A stretch of DNA of 64,000 nucleotides. Origin: SIG440 sp045631525 (GTDB taxonomy: Bacteria; Bacillota; Clostridia; Monoglobales; Monoglobaceae). The stretch spans positions 1-64,000 of the forward strand of contig JAZQUY010000012.1 of the NCBI GenBank assembly GCA_045631525.1. The letters run 5' to 3'. A program made the position numbers and the translations under genes. Under the pieces are notes generated by a model. The model was not told where the DNA came from. It searched no databases and saw nothing but the letters and a program-made list of their open reading frames with translations. Positions 8,375-16,378 of the stretch are shown in pieces; position 1 is the first letter of the stretch; every line of letters starts with the position of its first letter.

Positions 8375-9339
8375 GGAAGTATAACCTGCCAATTTTCATT
8401 CCTCATCGTGGCTGCCGTCATGACTGTGTTTTTTGTAACCAGCGAAAAATAACGGGTGTAGACACGGAAATTACGCCCAGATGTGTGAGGAATCGCATAA
8501 AGGAATTTTTGTCGACTATCGATACGGAAAATTCATCTGTGGAGATTGCCTTTTTTGGCGGAAGCTTTACGGGACTTGAAATCAGTACGCAGGAGGCGTT
8601 TTTAAAGGTCGCACAGGAGTTTTCTGACCGGATTTCAGGAATAAGGCTTTCTACAAGACCTGATTATATAAATCCTGAAATAATTGAGCTTTTAAAAAAA
8701 TATAATGTCACCACTGTGGAGCTTGGCGTACAGAGCAGTGATGATGAAGTTCTGCGACTTAATAACCGCGGACATAATTTTTTGGATGTGGTGAATGCCT
8801 CAATACTTATAAAGGATGCAGGGATAACCCTTGGACACCAGATGATGATTGGAATGTATGCATCAACTCCCGAAAAAGATATGAAGACGGCGAGGGACGT
8901 AATAAATCTTTCTCCTGACTGCGTGAGAATTTATCCGGTAATTACGCTCAAAGATACAAAGCTTGAACAGCTTTTTAAAAGCGGTGAGTATCAGCCTTAT
9001 TCAATAGAGCTTGCAGCGGATCTTTCTAAAAATGCAGTACTTGAATTTGAAAAAGCAGGAATTGATGTTATACGTGTAGGGCTTCATTCGTCAGCTGATC
9101 TTGAAGAGAATGGCGGAGTGGTTGCAGGACCATATCATCAGGCCTTTGGTGAGATAGTTGAAAGTCTTATTTTCAGAGAAAAAATAGAGAAAGAGATTCG
9201 CGACAGAAATCTTTCAAACTGCAATTTTGAATTTCGGTGCAAAAAGAATGAAGTCTCAAAGGCGCTGGGACACAAAAAAATGAACAGCAAATACTTTTAT
9301 GATAAGTACAATATACGGCTTAAATTGAATACTGATTAA
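8371..9339 (+). CDS. Elp3-type radical SAM protein
   Basis: 322 residues. The radical SAM motif CRHDCVFC (C15, C19, C22) lies close to the N terminus, followed by the Elp3/MiaB-like features FFGGSFTGL, STRPDYI and TVELGVQSSDD. It lacks the acetyltransferase domain of true Elp3, so the substrate is unknown. It overlaps rnc by four bases. In many Firmicutes a similar gene sits between rnc and smc; here luxS follows instead. I infer an RNA-modification or related role only from the family. Confidence 0.8.
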   Translation: MRKYNLPIFIPHRGCRHDCVFCNQRKITGVDTEITPRCVRNRIKEFLSTIDTENSSVEIAFFGGSFTGLEISTQEAFLKVAQEFSDRISGIRLSTRPDYINPEIIELLKKYNVTTVELGVQSSDDEVLRLNNRGHNFLDVVNASILIKDAGITLGHQMMIGMYASTPEKDMKTARDVINLSPDCVRIYPVITLKDTKLEQLFKSGEYQPYSIELAADLSKNAVLEFEKAGIDVIRVGLHSSADLEENGGVVAGPYHQAFGEIVESLIFREKIEKEIRDRNLSNCNFEFRCKKNEVSKALGHKKMNSKYFYDKYNIRLKLNTD

Positions 9340-9352
9340 AAGGCGGGATTTT

Positions 9353-9820
9353 ATGAAAAAAATAGCGAGCTTTACTGTTGACCACAGATTTATAAAAGAA
9401 AAAATTTATATATCAAGAATTGACGGCGATATAACAACCTATGATGTTCGTATGCGAAAACCCAATACCGAGGATGTTATGAGTAATATTCTTATGCACT
9501 CATTTGAGCATCTTTTTGCGACATTTATGAGAAACAGTGGTCTTTCGGAGAATGTTATTTATGTCGGACCTATGGGCTGTCAGACGGGATTTTATCTGCT
9601 TGTGAGGAATGCCTGCCATAAGGAAGTTCTTGACGAGGTGAAGGCTGTTCTTGAAAAAATTTCGGTTTATGATGGGGAAATGCCGGGGGCAAGCGAGGTT
9701 GAGTGTGGAAATTATCGCACCCTTGATGTTAAAGTTGCAAAAGACGAGGCATTTCGGTATCTTGAGAAAATAAAAGACCAGACCGAAAATGATTTGACCT
9801 ATGAAACGGGAGAGGTATAA
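9353..9820 (+). CDS. luxS: S-ribosylhomocysteine lyase LuxS
   Basis: 155 residues. LuxS splits S-ribosylhomocysteine to homocysteine and DPD, the precursor of autoinducer-2, as part of S-adenosylmethionine recycling. The metal site HSFEHLFA gives H49, E52 and H53, and the third ligand is C118 in VECGNYRTLD. The catalytic Cys equivalent is C76 in GPMGCQTGFY. The gene overlaps the next by one base, placing it between two radical SAM genes that produce or consume SAM by-products. Confidence 0.95.
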   Translation: MKKIASFTVDHRFIKEKIYISRIDGDITTYDVRMRKPNTEDVMSNILMHSFEHLFATFMRNSGLSENVIYVGPMGCQTGFYLLVRNACHKEVLDEVKAVLEKISVYDGEMPGASEVECGNYRTLDVKVAKDEAFRYLEKIKDQTENDLTYETGEV

Positions 9821-11274
9821 TGGACACTTTGTTTGTTGCGGTGAACGCAAAGTACGTTCACACCAATATTGCGGTGAGATATCTGACCCGATGTTGCGAA
9901 GCAAAAGGGTTTGATTGTTCTTTTGCGGAATTTACCATAAATGAGCAAAAAGATATAATTCTTAAAAAACTGTATATGACAGATACAAACATATACGGTT
10001 TTTCATGTTATATATGGAATATTGGCTTAGTGCTTGAAATCTCACAAAATCTAAAGAAACTAAAACCGCAGTGCAAAATTGTCCTTGGTGGACCAGAGGT
10101 TTCTTTTGATGCGGAAAAAGTTCTTGATGAAAATGACTTTGTTGATTTTGTGTTTTGTGGTGAGGGAGAGCTTTTGTGGGCCGATTTCCTTAAGGATACC
10201 CCAAAAACTCGTCAGGTGGTTTGCGGAGAAAAAATAGAAAATATGGACGAATTGCCGTGTCTCTATACAGATGATGATTTGAAAAATGTTGTAGCAGGCG
10301 AGAAACTGGTATATTATGAGACCAGCCGAGGCTGTCCTTTTTCCTGTGCATACTGCCTTTCGTCAACTACCGAGGGAGTCAGGTTTTCAAGCCTTGAACG
10401 AGTGAAAACTGAACTTAAAAGGTTTGCAGAATTTGGTGTTATGACCGTGAAATTTGTTGATAGAACCTTTAATGCGGACAAAAAAAGAGCCTTGGAAATA
10501 TGGAAGTATTGTTTGAGTCTTCCAGGGGATACCTGTTTTCATTTTGAGATAGGGGCAGACCTTATAACAGATGAAGCGATAGAGGTTTTGAAAACTGCGC
10601 CCAAGGGAAAATTTCAGTTTGAAATTGGAGTCCAAACCACAAATGAGACAACCATTTCTGAAATAAGCAGGACGATGAATCTGGATATTCTCAAAAGGAA
10701 TGTAAAAGCCTTGAAGGAACAGACCAATGTGATGCTCCATCTTGATTTGATAGCGGGACTTCCTTTTGAAAATTTGGAATCATTCAAAAAGTCTTTTGAC
10801 GATGTATATAGGCTAAAACCCCACGTTTTGCAATTGGGATTTTTGAAACTGCTTAAAGGGTCAAGGCTTAGAGGAAATGCCGATTCTTACGAAATGCTGT
10901 TTTCGGACTTTGCTCCGTATGAGATATTTTCAAACAAATGGATTTCCTACTCTGAAATAATAAGACTTAAAGGCGTGGAGGATGTTCTTGAAAGATATAT
11001 GAATTCAGGGAGGTTTCGCCGTACCTTAAGGCGTATTGATGAAATTATTGATTCACCATTTGATTTTTTTGAAAAACTGGCAGAGTTTTTTGAAAGGCGT
11101 GGGCTCATTGGTCAGGGTGTGAAAAGGATTACGCTTTACGGATTGTTGTATGAATTTTTGAAAGAGGAATTGAATGACGAAGACCTCAGGGAAGTTATGT
11201 GTGAGATGAAAAAAGATTTTTCGGATTGGCATTCAAACGGAGTTGGCACCCCTGATTGGTATAAAAAATATTGA
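9820..11274 (+). CDS. B12-binding-domain radical SAM protein
   Basis: 484 residues. The N-terminal 150 residues form a Rossmann-like cobalamin-binding-type domain (LFVAVNAKYVHTNIAVRYL, YGFSCYIWNI, VLGGPEVSFD). The radical SAM motif GCPFSCAYC (C172, C176, C179) follows, and a C-terminal region resembles DUF4080. The substrate is unknown. It overlaps the luxS stop by one base, so the three genes from 8371 probably share a transcript with rnc. Confidence 0.8.
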   Translation: MDTLFVAVNAKYVHTNIAVRYLTRCCEAKGFDCSFAEFTINEQKDIILKKLYMTDTNIYGFSCYIWNIGLVLEISQNLKKLKPQCKIVLGGPEVSFDAEKVLDENDFVDFVFCGEGELLWADFLKDTPKTRQVVCGEKIENMDELPCLYTDDDLKNVVAGEKLVYYETSRGCPFSCAYCLSSTTEGVRFSSLERVKTELKRFAEFGVMTVKFVDRTFNADKKRALEIWKYCLSLPGDTCFHFEIGADLITDEAIEVLKTAPKGKFQFEIGVQTTNETTISEISRTMNLDILKRNVKALKEQTNVMLHLDLIAGLPFENLESFKKSFDDVYRLKPHVLQLGFLKLLKGSRLRGNADSYEMLFSDFAPYEIFSNKWISYSEIIRLKGVEDVLERYMNSGRFRRTLRRIDEIIDSPFDFFEKLAEFFERRGLIGQGVKRITLYGLLYEFLKEELNDEDLREVMCEMKKDFSDWHSNGVGTPDWYKKY

Positions 11275-11339
11275 TAAGTAATTTTCGTTGACAAAGAGGT
11301 AGCTTTTTGCTACAATCAAAAGGAAGAGGAGGGGATCGT

Positions 11340-12029
11340 ATGTTCAACATAAAACTTGCAGATATTTGTATCGGTATTGATAATAAATATATGTATCTCG
11401 AAAAAATGTGCTCAAAGTATATAACAGATGATGAGTGCGAGTTTGTTGTTTCGGTGACCGACGAAGAAATAATGGCTGAAAAAACTGACATTGATTTTCC
11501 TCCGGCTTATCTTGAAAGCCTTGCTGTTTATCGAAAGATTGCGGAAAAAATGGCTGATTATGACGGTTTTCTGATGCACGGCGTGGTCTTGGAATCGGAA
11601 AACTGCGGCGTTGCATTTTTGGCAAAAAGTGGCGTGGGAAAGTCTACACACGCAAGATTTTGGCTTGAGTTTTTGGGAGATCGTGCAGAGATAATAAACG
11701 GCGACAAACCCCTTGTGAGAATAAAGGACGGCATTCCTTTTGCTTATGGTACTCCCTGGGCAGGTAAGGAAGGTATAGAAAAAAATAAAGGTGTACCCCT
11801 TAAAAAGATTTGCTTCATCAAAAGAGGCAATGAAAATTCCTGCGTGAGTCTTGAAAAAAACAAGGTCTTGACACCGCTACTAAATCAGATTCACTTTCCT
11901 AACAATAAGTTTTTGGGAAGAATTTTGGGGACTGTCGAAAAAGTGGTGGAAAGTGTAGAGTTTTTCGAAATACATTGCATAAAAGATATTTCCGCAGCGG
12001 CGATCGCTTATAACGAGATGTTCAAATAA
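11340..12029 (+). CDS. HPr-kinase/PEPCK-like P-loop protein, orphan
   Basis: 229 residues. The P-loop AKSGVGKST spans residues 95-103, inside LAKSGVGKSTHARFW, and INGDKPLV at about 118-125 resembles the second acidic motif of the HPr kinase/PEP carboxykinase fold. The N-terminal DRTGG-like domain of true HprK is absent. ATG 11340 follows AGGAGGGG. Similar proteins occur singly in Clostridia and in peptide-modification loci; no precursor peptide gene is visible here. The substrate is unknown. Confidence 0.65.
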   Translation: MFNIKLADICIGIDNKYMYLEKMCSKYITDDECEFVVSVTDEEIMAEKTDIDFPPAYLESLAVYRKIAEKMADYDGFLMHGVVLESENCGVAFLAKSGVGKSTHARFWLEFLGDRAEIINGDKPLVRIKDGIPFAYGTPWAGKEGIEKNKGVPLKKICFIKRGNENSCVSLEKNKVLTPLLNQIHFPNNKFLGRILGTVEKVVESVEFFEIHCIKDISAAAIAYNEMFK

Positions 12030-12044
12030 TAGCTGATATAAAAA

Positions 12045-12075
12045 GAGAACCGAAATCAATCGGTTCCCTTTTTTT
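12045..12075. terminator. Terminator between convergent genes
   Basis: A stem at 12047-12053 with 12060-12066 is followed by T7. It serves the plus-strand P-loop gene and lies just past the end of the convergent repressor gene. Confidence 0.75.
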
Positions 12076-12081
12076 GCGTTT

Positions 12082-12450
12082 TTATTTTTCTTTGCTTAAA
12101 TGTTCTTTCAGTTTCTCAAAACTTTGGTCGCTTATTACGTGTTCAATTTTGCAGCTGTCCTGAAAGGCGGTTTCACTGTCAACTCCCAGAGACATCAGAA
12201 ACGTGGCGATGACGTTGTGACGTTCAAAAACCTTTTCGGCAATCTTGAGCCCCTCTTTTGTAAGGGAAATAAAGCCGTTTTCGTCAATGGTTATGTAGCC
12301 TTTCTCTCTGAAATTCTTCATAGCAACAGAAACACTGGCCTTTGTGAAAGAAAGCTTGTGAGCAACATCGATACTGCGGACACAGCCGTTTTTTTTCTTT
12401 AGCACAAAAATTGTTTCGAGATAATTTTCTGCGGATTCGTTTATTTTCAT
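12082..12450 (-). CDS. DtxR/MntR-family metal-dependent repressor
   Basis: 122 residues. The N-terminal winged helix (ESAENYLETIF, SIDVAHKLSFTKASVSVAMKNF) and the dimerisation/metal domain (ERHNVIATFLMSLGVD, ACK-like DSCKIEHVIS) fit a short MntR-type regulator without an SH3 domain. It probably senses manganese or iron. ATG 12450 is chosen because AGGAAAG lies just before it; the frame extends further upstream without a start signal. It has its own consensus promoter, and a palindrome lies over the expected transcription start. No metal transporter gene is nearby. Confidence 0.85.
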   Translation of the reverse strand: MKINESAENYLETIFVLKKKNGCVRSIDVAHKLSFTKASVSVAMKNFREKGYITIDENGFISLTKEGLKIAEKVFERHNVIATFLMSLGVDSETAFQDSCKIEHVISDQSFEKLKEHLSKEK

Positions 12451-12476
12451 AATCTTTCCTCTGGAAAACAGAACTT

Positions 12477-12525
12477 GGATAAATATATCCGCTATCATTA
12501 TAGCAAATTAAAAAGAATTTGTCAA
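12477..12525 (-). promoter_or_regulatory. Promoter of the DtxR-family gene with overlapping palindrome
   Basis: On the minus strand TTGACA (12525-12520), a 17-base spacer and TATAAT (12502-12497) form a perfect consensus. A near-palindrome GGATA-N4-TATCC at 12477-12490 covers the expected start point and could be an autoregulatory operator; that role is inferred. Confidence 0.75.
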
Positions 12526-12577
12526 ATTGTGACGCGGAAAGCATCCAACCGACAAATTCTTTTTTTAAAGGGGTGGT

Positions 12578-12844
12578 TTAATAATTTAATGCTACGGGAT
12601 AAAAATTTCCCAGCACATCACAAAGGGTAACTGGAAAAACTTCGTTTTCAGACAACCATTTGCAACAGGCAGCGGCTTCCTCACTGGTGAAGAAAATATT
12701 TTCGACAATTTCGGCATCGGATTTGTCGTTGTCCATCTCAGCCATAATGCCAAAGGGACGGAGTGAGTCTGCGCTGCCGGTAATAACATAAAAACTGATT
12801 CCGTTTCCTGATGCGGAAAGAATCGGATTTTTGCTTTTGTACAT
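12578..12844 (-). CDS. Small protein resembling DUF6514
   Basis: 88 residues with no signal peptide or membrane segment. The pattern SFYVITG, PFGIMAEMD, FFTSEEAAACCKWLSENEVFPVTLCDVLGNFY matches my recollection of the DUF6514 family of small Clostridia proteins with unknown function. ATG 12844 follows GGAGGTAATCACC. The gene stands alone; about 210 bases of AT-rich DNA separate it from the divergent gene at 13059. Confidence 0.7.
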   Translation of the reverse strand: MYKSKNPILSASGNGISFYVITGSADSLRPFGIMAEMDNDKSDAEIVENIFFTSEEAAACCKWLSENEVFPVTLCDVLGNFYPVALNY

Positions 12845-13058
12845 GGTGATTACCTCCAAAATAAAGTGATATTTTTATTCTAATCCTTTGAAAGTTACAT
12901 TTATATAGAAAAACATCGACAAAATATGACAAAAAAATTGAATACATTAAAAGCTTTAATATTATAGGAAAAAGTTGGTATTACATAACTTTCTTGTTGA
13001 AAAAATCAAAATATTATGTTAACTTAAAGTTAGAAAAATATATAAAGAAGGTGAAATC

Positions 13059-13304
13059 GTGAATAATTTACTCAAAACAGTTCTTGGGATGAAGAAAATA
13101 CCATTTTTGATGATGCTTTGGGGCGTGAAGTTTGCTTTTTATGTACTGCTGATTGCTTTTTTTGCATATAAATATAATCAATGGACAGCTGGTAGTTATG
13201 AAAATGGTGTGCTTCTTATAAAGCTTGCTCAGGGGGCTTTTAGTTTGTTTGTTCAGTTTATACTTGGGGGAATTATACTTGATTGTTATATGACGGGAAA
13301 GTAA
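13059..13304 (+). CDS. Small membrane protein of unknown function
   Basis: 81 residues from GTG 13059, which follows AAGGTG. Two hydrophobic segments are visible (about 17-39 and 52-76) with a short polar loop between them. No recognised motif. A 7-bp hairpin at 13310-13332 follows but has no T run. Confidence 0.6.
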   Translation: MNNLLKTVLGMKKIPFLMMLWGVKFAFYVLLIAFFAYKYNQWTAGSYENGVLLIKLAQGAFSLFVQFILGGIILDCYMTGK

Positions 13305-13352
13305 GGATTGTCTGCCCGAGGCTCAGGCAGACGTTACATAAAGAGGAAAGAC

Positions 13353-13381
13353 TTGACGTTTTTGATATTTTGTAGTATTTT
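13353..13381 (+). promoter_or_regulatory. Promoter of the yabM-mazG-rqcP unit
   Basis: TTGACG at 13353-13358, a 17-base spacer and TATTTT at 13376-13381, about 60 bases before the flippase start. Confidence 0.6.
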
Positions 13382-13439
13382 AATATGACAGGCGTTTTTG
13401 CGTTATTGATTTTTGAAGAAAATTTTAGGAGGCGGAGCT

Positions 13440-15164
13440 TTGAAAGAAAAAGGCGGAAAATTTCTGCAGGGTGCTTTGATTCTTGCAGGAGCAAATTTCC
13501 TTGTTAAAATTATCGGTGCTTTGTTTAAAGTCCCGCTTTATAACCTTATTGGTGAAGATGGAAGCGGAATTTTTAATGTTGCATACCAGATTTATACATT
13601 TATGTTTATTATCGCAACCGCAGGATTTCCCATTGCTGTTTCAAAAATGGTTGCTGAGAGCATTGCCAGGGGCGACGAATATGACGCAAGGCGGATTTTC
13701 CAGACAGCCACATTTTTGCTTGGTATTATAGGGATTATAGGAAGTACAGTTCTTTATACCTTTGCAGAGACACTTGCAAATTTCCTTGGAAACGGCGACT
13801 CTGCCCTTGGAATCAAGGTGATTGCCCCGGGCGTATTTTTTGTTTCTCTTGTTTCTGCATACAGAGGATACTTTCAGGGGAAACAAAATATGTTCCCAAC
13901 AGCAGGCTCTGAGGTGGTGGAAGCAGGAGGAAAGCTTCTAATCGGTATTGCAGCCGCCGCAGCTATTATGAGTGTGCGGGCAACTTCGCATATTCCAGGT
14001 GCAAGTTTTCCCGAGAATATTTTTACATCTCATGAACGGACTGTATATTCCGCAACGGGTGCGATTTTTGGTGTTACCGCAGGTACATTTCTTGCCCTTG
14101 TGCTTATGCTTATTATATACAGCAGCAAGGAAAGAAAGATAAAGACGGTTCCATCCAAAGAAATAAGACCGAGAAAAGATATTCTGGGGAATCTTGTGAA
14201 AATTGCCATACCAATTACCATAGGCGCATCGGTTTCAAGTCTTACGAGTCTTGTTGACCTTGCTACAATCATGAACAGACTTGTGGTTAACCCTGATGTT
14301 TTTGATAGCTATGCTCATCTTTTTGCCGAAGGAACAGAGTTTGCAAGAAAAGCGGTTGAAGAGGGGTGGGAAGGCATTACGCTTCTTCAGAAAAAGGCAA
14401 ATTCTCTTTATGGCGTATACACAGGTCAGGCACAGACAATGTTCAATCTTCCTCTCACCATAGTGGTGGGGCTCAGTATGAGTATTGTTCCTGCGATTTC
14501 AACAGCTCTCGCTGAAAAGAACTTTAAGGATGCCCAGACCATGACCAGAAGTGTTCTTAAGATAACTTCTATTTTTGCACTTCCCTGTGCGGTAGGATTT
14601 TTTGTGTTGGCTGAGCCGATTTTGAGGATTTTATACAGTGATGCAAACGGATATATGCTTCTTGGAAAGCTTGCTTTTGCTGTGCCGTTTGTGGCCTTGG
14701 TTTCTGTCAGCAATTCAGTGCTTCAGTCTTACGGAAAAGTTTATTATCCCGTTTTCAATATGCTTATCGGCGGCGTGGTAAAGGTTCTTATGAACTATAC
14801 GCTGATTCCCGTCTGGGGTATAGACGCTGCACCCCTTGCAACAACGGCTTGCTATGGCATTATTGCAGTGCTTAATTTCTTCTGCATTATGTATAAATTA
14901 AAAGTGAAAATAAACCCGTTTGATATGATTTTAAGACCCCTTTGTGCATCGGTTGTTATGGGTGCGATTGTTGCGGTTTTATATCGAGGGATTTCGGGGG
15001 TTATTCCGTTCTCGAGAATTGTGACCATTGCGGCTATTGGCTTGGGGGCAATAGTATATCTTGTGGCGGTGTTGCTGGTTAAGGCACTTGACAAGGACGA
15101 TGTGCTGAATCTACCGAAGGGTGAAAAAATTGCGGCACTTATGACAAAATATAAGTTACTTTAA
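13440..15164 (+). CDS. SpoVB/MurJ-superfamily polysaccharide flippase, YabM-like
   Basis: 574 residues with about 14 hydrophobic segments. The MOP-superfamily fold is marked by FLQGALILAGANFLVKIIGALFKVPLYNLIG at the start (residues 8-38). Such proteins move lipid-linked precursors across the membrane. TTG 13440 is chosen because AGGAGG at 13427-13432 sits seven bases before it; the frame also opens at TTG 13413. The order flippase-mazG-rqcP matches Bacillus subtilis yabM-yabN-yabO, so this is probably the YabM ortholog rather than SpoVB itself. Confidence 0.85.
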   Translation: MKEKGGKFLQGALILAGANFLVKIIGALFKVPLYNLIGEDGSGIFNVAYQIYTFMFIIATAGFPIAVSKMVAESIARGDEYDARRIFQTATFLLGIIGIIGSTVLYTFAETLANFLGNGDSALGIKVIAPGVFFVSLVSAYRGYFQGKQNMFPTAGSEVVEAGGKLLIGIAAAAAIMSVRATSHIPGASFPENIFTSHERTVYSATGAIFGVTAGTFLALVLMLIIYSSKERKIKTVPSKEIRPRKDILGNLVKIAIPITIGASVSSLTSLVDLATIMNRLVVNPDVFDSYAHLFAEGTEFARKAVEEGWEGITLLQKKANSLYGVYTGQAQTMFNLPLTIVVGLSMSIVPAISTALAEKNFKDAQTMTRSVLKITSIFALPCAVGFFVLAEPILRILYSDANGYMLLGKLAFAVPFVALVSVSNSVLQSYGKVYYPVFNMLIGGVVKVLMNYTLIPVWGIDAAPLATTACYGIIAVLNFFCIMYKLKVKINPFDMILRPLCASVVMGAIVAVLYRGISGVIPFSRIVTIAAIGLGAIVYLVAVLLVKALDKDDVLNLPKGEKIAALMTKYKLL

Positions 15165-15186
15165 GAAAATCAGGAGAGTTTTTTGT

Positions 15187-15876
15187 ATGAAAGAAAAATA
15201 TACATTTGAGGATTTGGTGGGAATAGTTGAAAAGCTACGTTCGGAAAACGGTTGCCCTTGGGATATTGAGCAGACTCACCAGAGTATCAAACATAGCATT
15301 ATTGAAGAGGGTTATGAACTGATTGAGGAGCTTGACAACTGCAACTGGGAAAAAGCTGCGGATGAAAGCGGAGATTTGCTTTTGCAGGTAGTTTTTCATT
15401 CCCAGATTGGAAAGGAAAATGGCGAGTATGATGTTGATGATGTCATAAATGCAGTGTGCAAAAAGCTTATCCACCGTCATCCTCACGTTTTTGGTGATGT
15501 CAGTGTCCAAAACAGTGAGGAGGTCCTTAGAAACTGGAATCGCATTAAGCGTGAAGAACGCAGTCAGAAGACTGTCGCTCAGGATATGGCTGAGGTTTCA
15601 AAGTATCTTCCTGCGCTTATGCGGGCTGAAAAAATTCAGGGAAAAGCTCAGCGTGACGGCTATGTGTTCAGCGAACCGGTTCTTGTGGCAGAAAATGTTT
15701 CAAAACTTATAAATATTATGCTTTCTAATACCGATACCGAGGTGGCTGAAAAGTATATAGGAAAAATGCTGTTTGACATTGTTTCTATGTCAGAAAAAAT
15801 GGGTGTCAATGCGGAAACGGCACTTACAAAACATATGGAATCTTTCATTCAGGAATATTCAAAACACGAGGGGTAG
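15187..15876 (+). CDS. mazG: Nucleoside triphosphate pyrophosphohydrolase MazG
   Basis: 229 residues. MazG hydrolyses NTPs to NMP and pyrophosphate. The first MazG domain begins LRSENGCPWDIEQTHQSIK, with metal ligands E40, E41, E44 and E60/D63 (HSIIEEGYELIEE and DESGDLL). The second domain (VAQDMAEVSKYLPALMRAEKIQ) is shorter. Unlike B. subtilis YabN there is no N-terminal tetrapyrrole methylase domain. It lies 22 bases after the flippase and just before the S4 gene. Confidence 0.93.
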   Translation: MKEKYTFEDLVGIVEKLRSENGCPWDIEQTHQSIKHSIIEEGYELIEELDNCNWEKAADESGDLLLQVVFHSQIGKENGEYDVDDVINAVCKKLIHRHPHVFGDVSVQNSEEVLRNWNRIKREERSQKTVAQDMAEVSKYLPALMRAEKIQGKAQRDGYVFSEPVLVAENVSKLINIMLSNTDTEVAEKYIGKMLFDIVSMSEKMGVNAETALTKHMESFIQEYSKHEG

Positions 15877-15883
15877 AAAAGTT

Positions 15884-16129
15884 ATGCGACTGGATAAATA
15901 TTTAAAGGTATCAAGACTGATAAAGCGCCGCACCGTAGCAAATGAGGCGTGTGACGGTGGCAGGGTCTCTGCAAATGGCAAGGTTGTCAAGGCGTCGTAT
16001 GATGTGAAAGTGGGCGATATCTTAGAGATAAGATTTGGAAGCCGCGAACTTAAAATAAAGGTAAGCGATGTCCGTGAACAAGTGGGAAAAGCGGATGCCG
16101 CCACTCTTTATGAGGTTATTCCGGACTAA
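15884..16129 (+). CDS. rqcP: S4-domain RNA-binding protein, RqcP/Hsp15-like
   Basis: 81 residues forming a single S4 domain (MRLDKYLKVSRLIKRRTVANEACDGG, VKVGDILEIRFG). RqcP (YabO) stabilises P-site tRNA on obstructed 50S subunits during RqcH-driven alanine tailing. The start is ATG 15884, eight bases after the mazG stop, with GAGGGG overlapping the mazG end. The mazG-rqcP pairing supports the name. Confidence 0.88.
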   Translation: MRLDKYLKVSRLIKRRTVANEACDGGRVSANGKVVKASYDVKVGDILEIRFGSRELKIKVSDVREQVGKADAATLYEVIPD

Positions 16130-16133
16130 ATTC

Positions 16134-16162
16134 AAAGAGGTGAAATTTCACCTCTTTTTTTG
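16134..16162 (+). terminator. Terminator after rqcP
   Basis: A perfect 24-base palindrome (16134-16157) runs into T7 and closes the yabM-mazG-rqcP unit. Confidence 0.85.
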
Positions 16163-16184
16163 TTGGAAATTCCTGAAAAAATGC

Positions 16185-16213
16185 TTGACAAATCGGTTAA
16201 AATTTATTAAAAT
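16185..16213 (+). promoter_or_regulatory. rny promoter
   Basis: TTGACA at 16185-16190, a 17-base spacer and TAAAAT at 16208-16213. The leader before rny is about 160 bases. Confidence 0.75.
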
Positions 16214-16378
16214 TATAGTAACGTATGTTTAGTTTCAGGACATACGTCACGTTCTTTAAATGTATTTCTTTGCAAGTGCCGTTTTTGCTACTGTTGTGGC
16301 GTTTTACGGCAAAATGGCGATGTGATTATATAATCTATGATTTATACGTCAAATTTGATATAGAGGAGGTGTAATACT

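Noticed and set aside
13310..13332. Terminator after the small membrane protein at 13059
   Set aside because: The 7-bp hairpin is present but is not followed by a T run, so termination is not supported.
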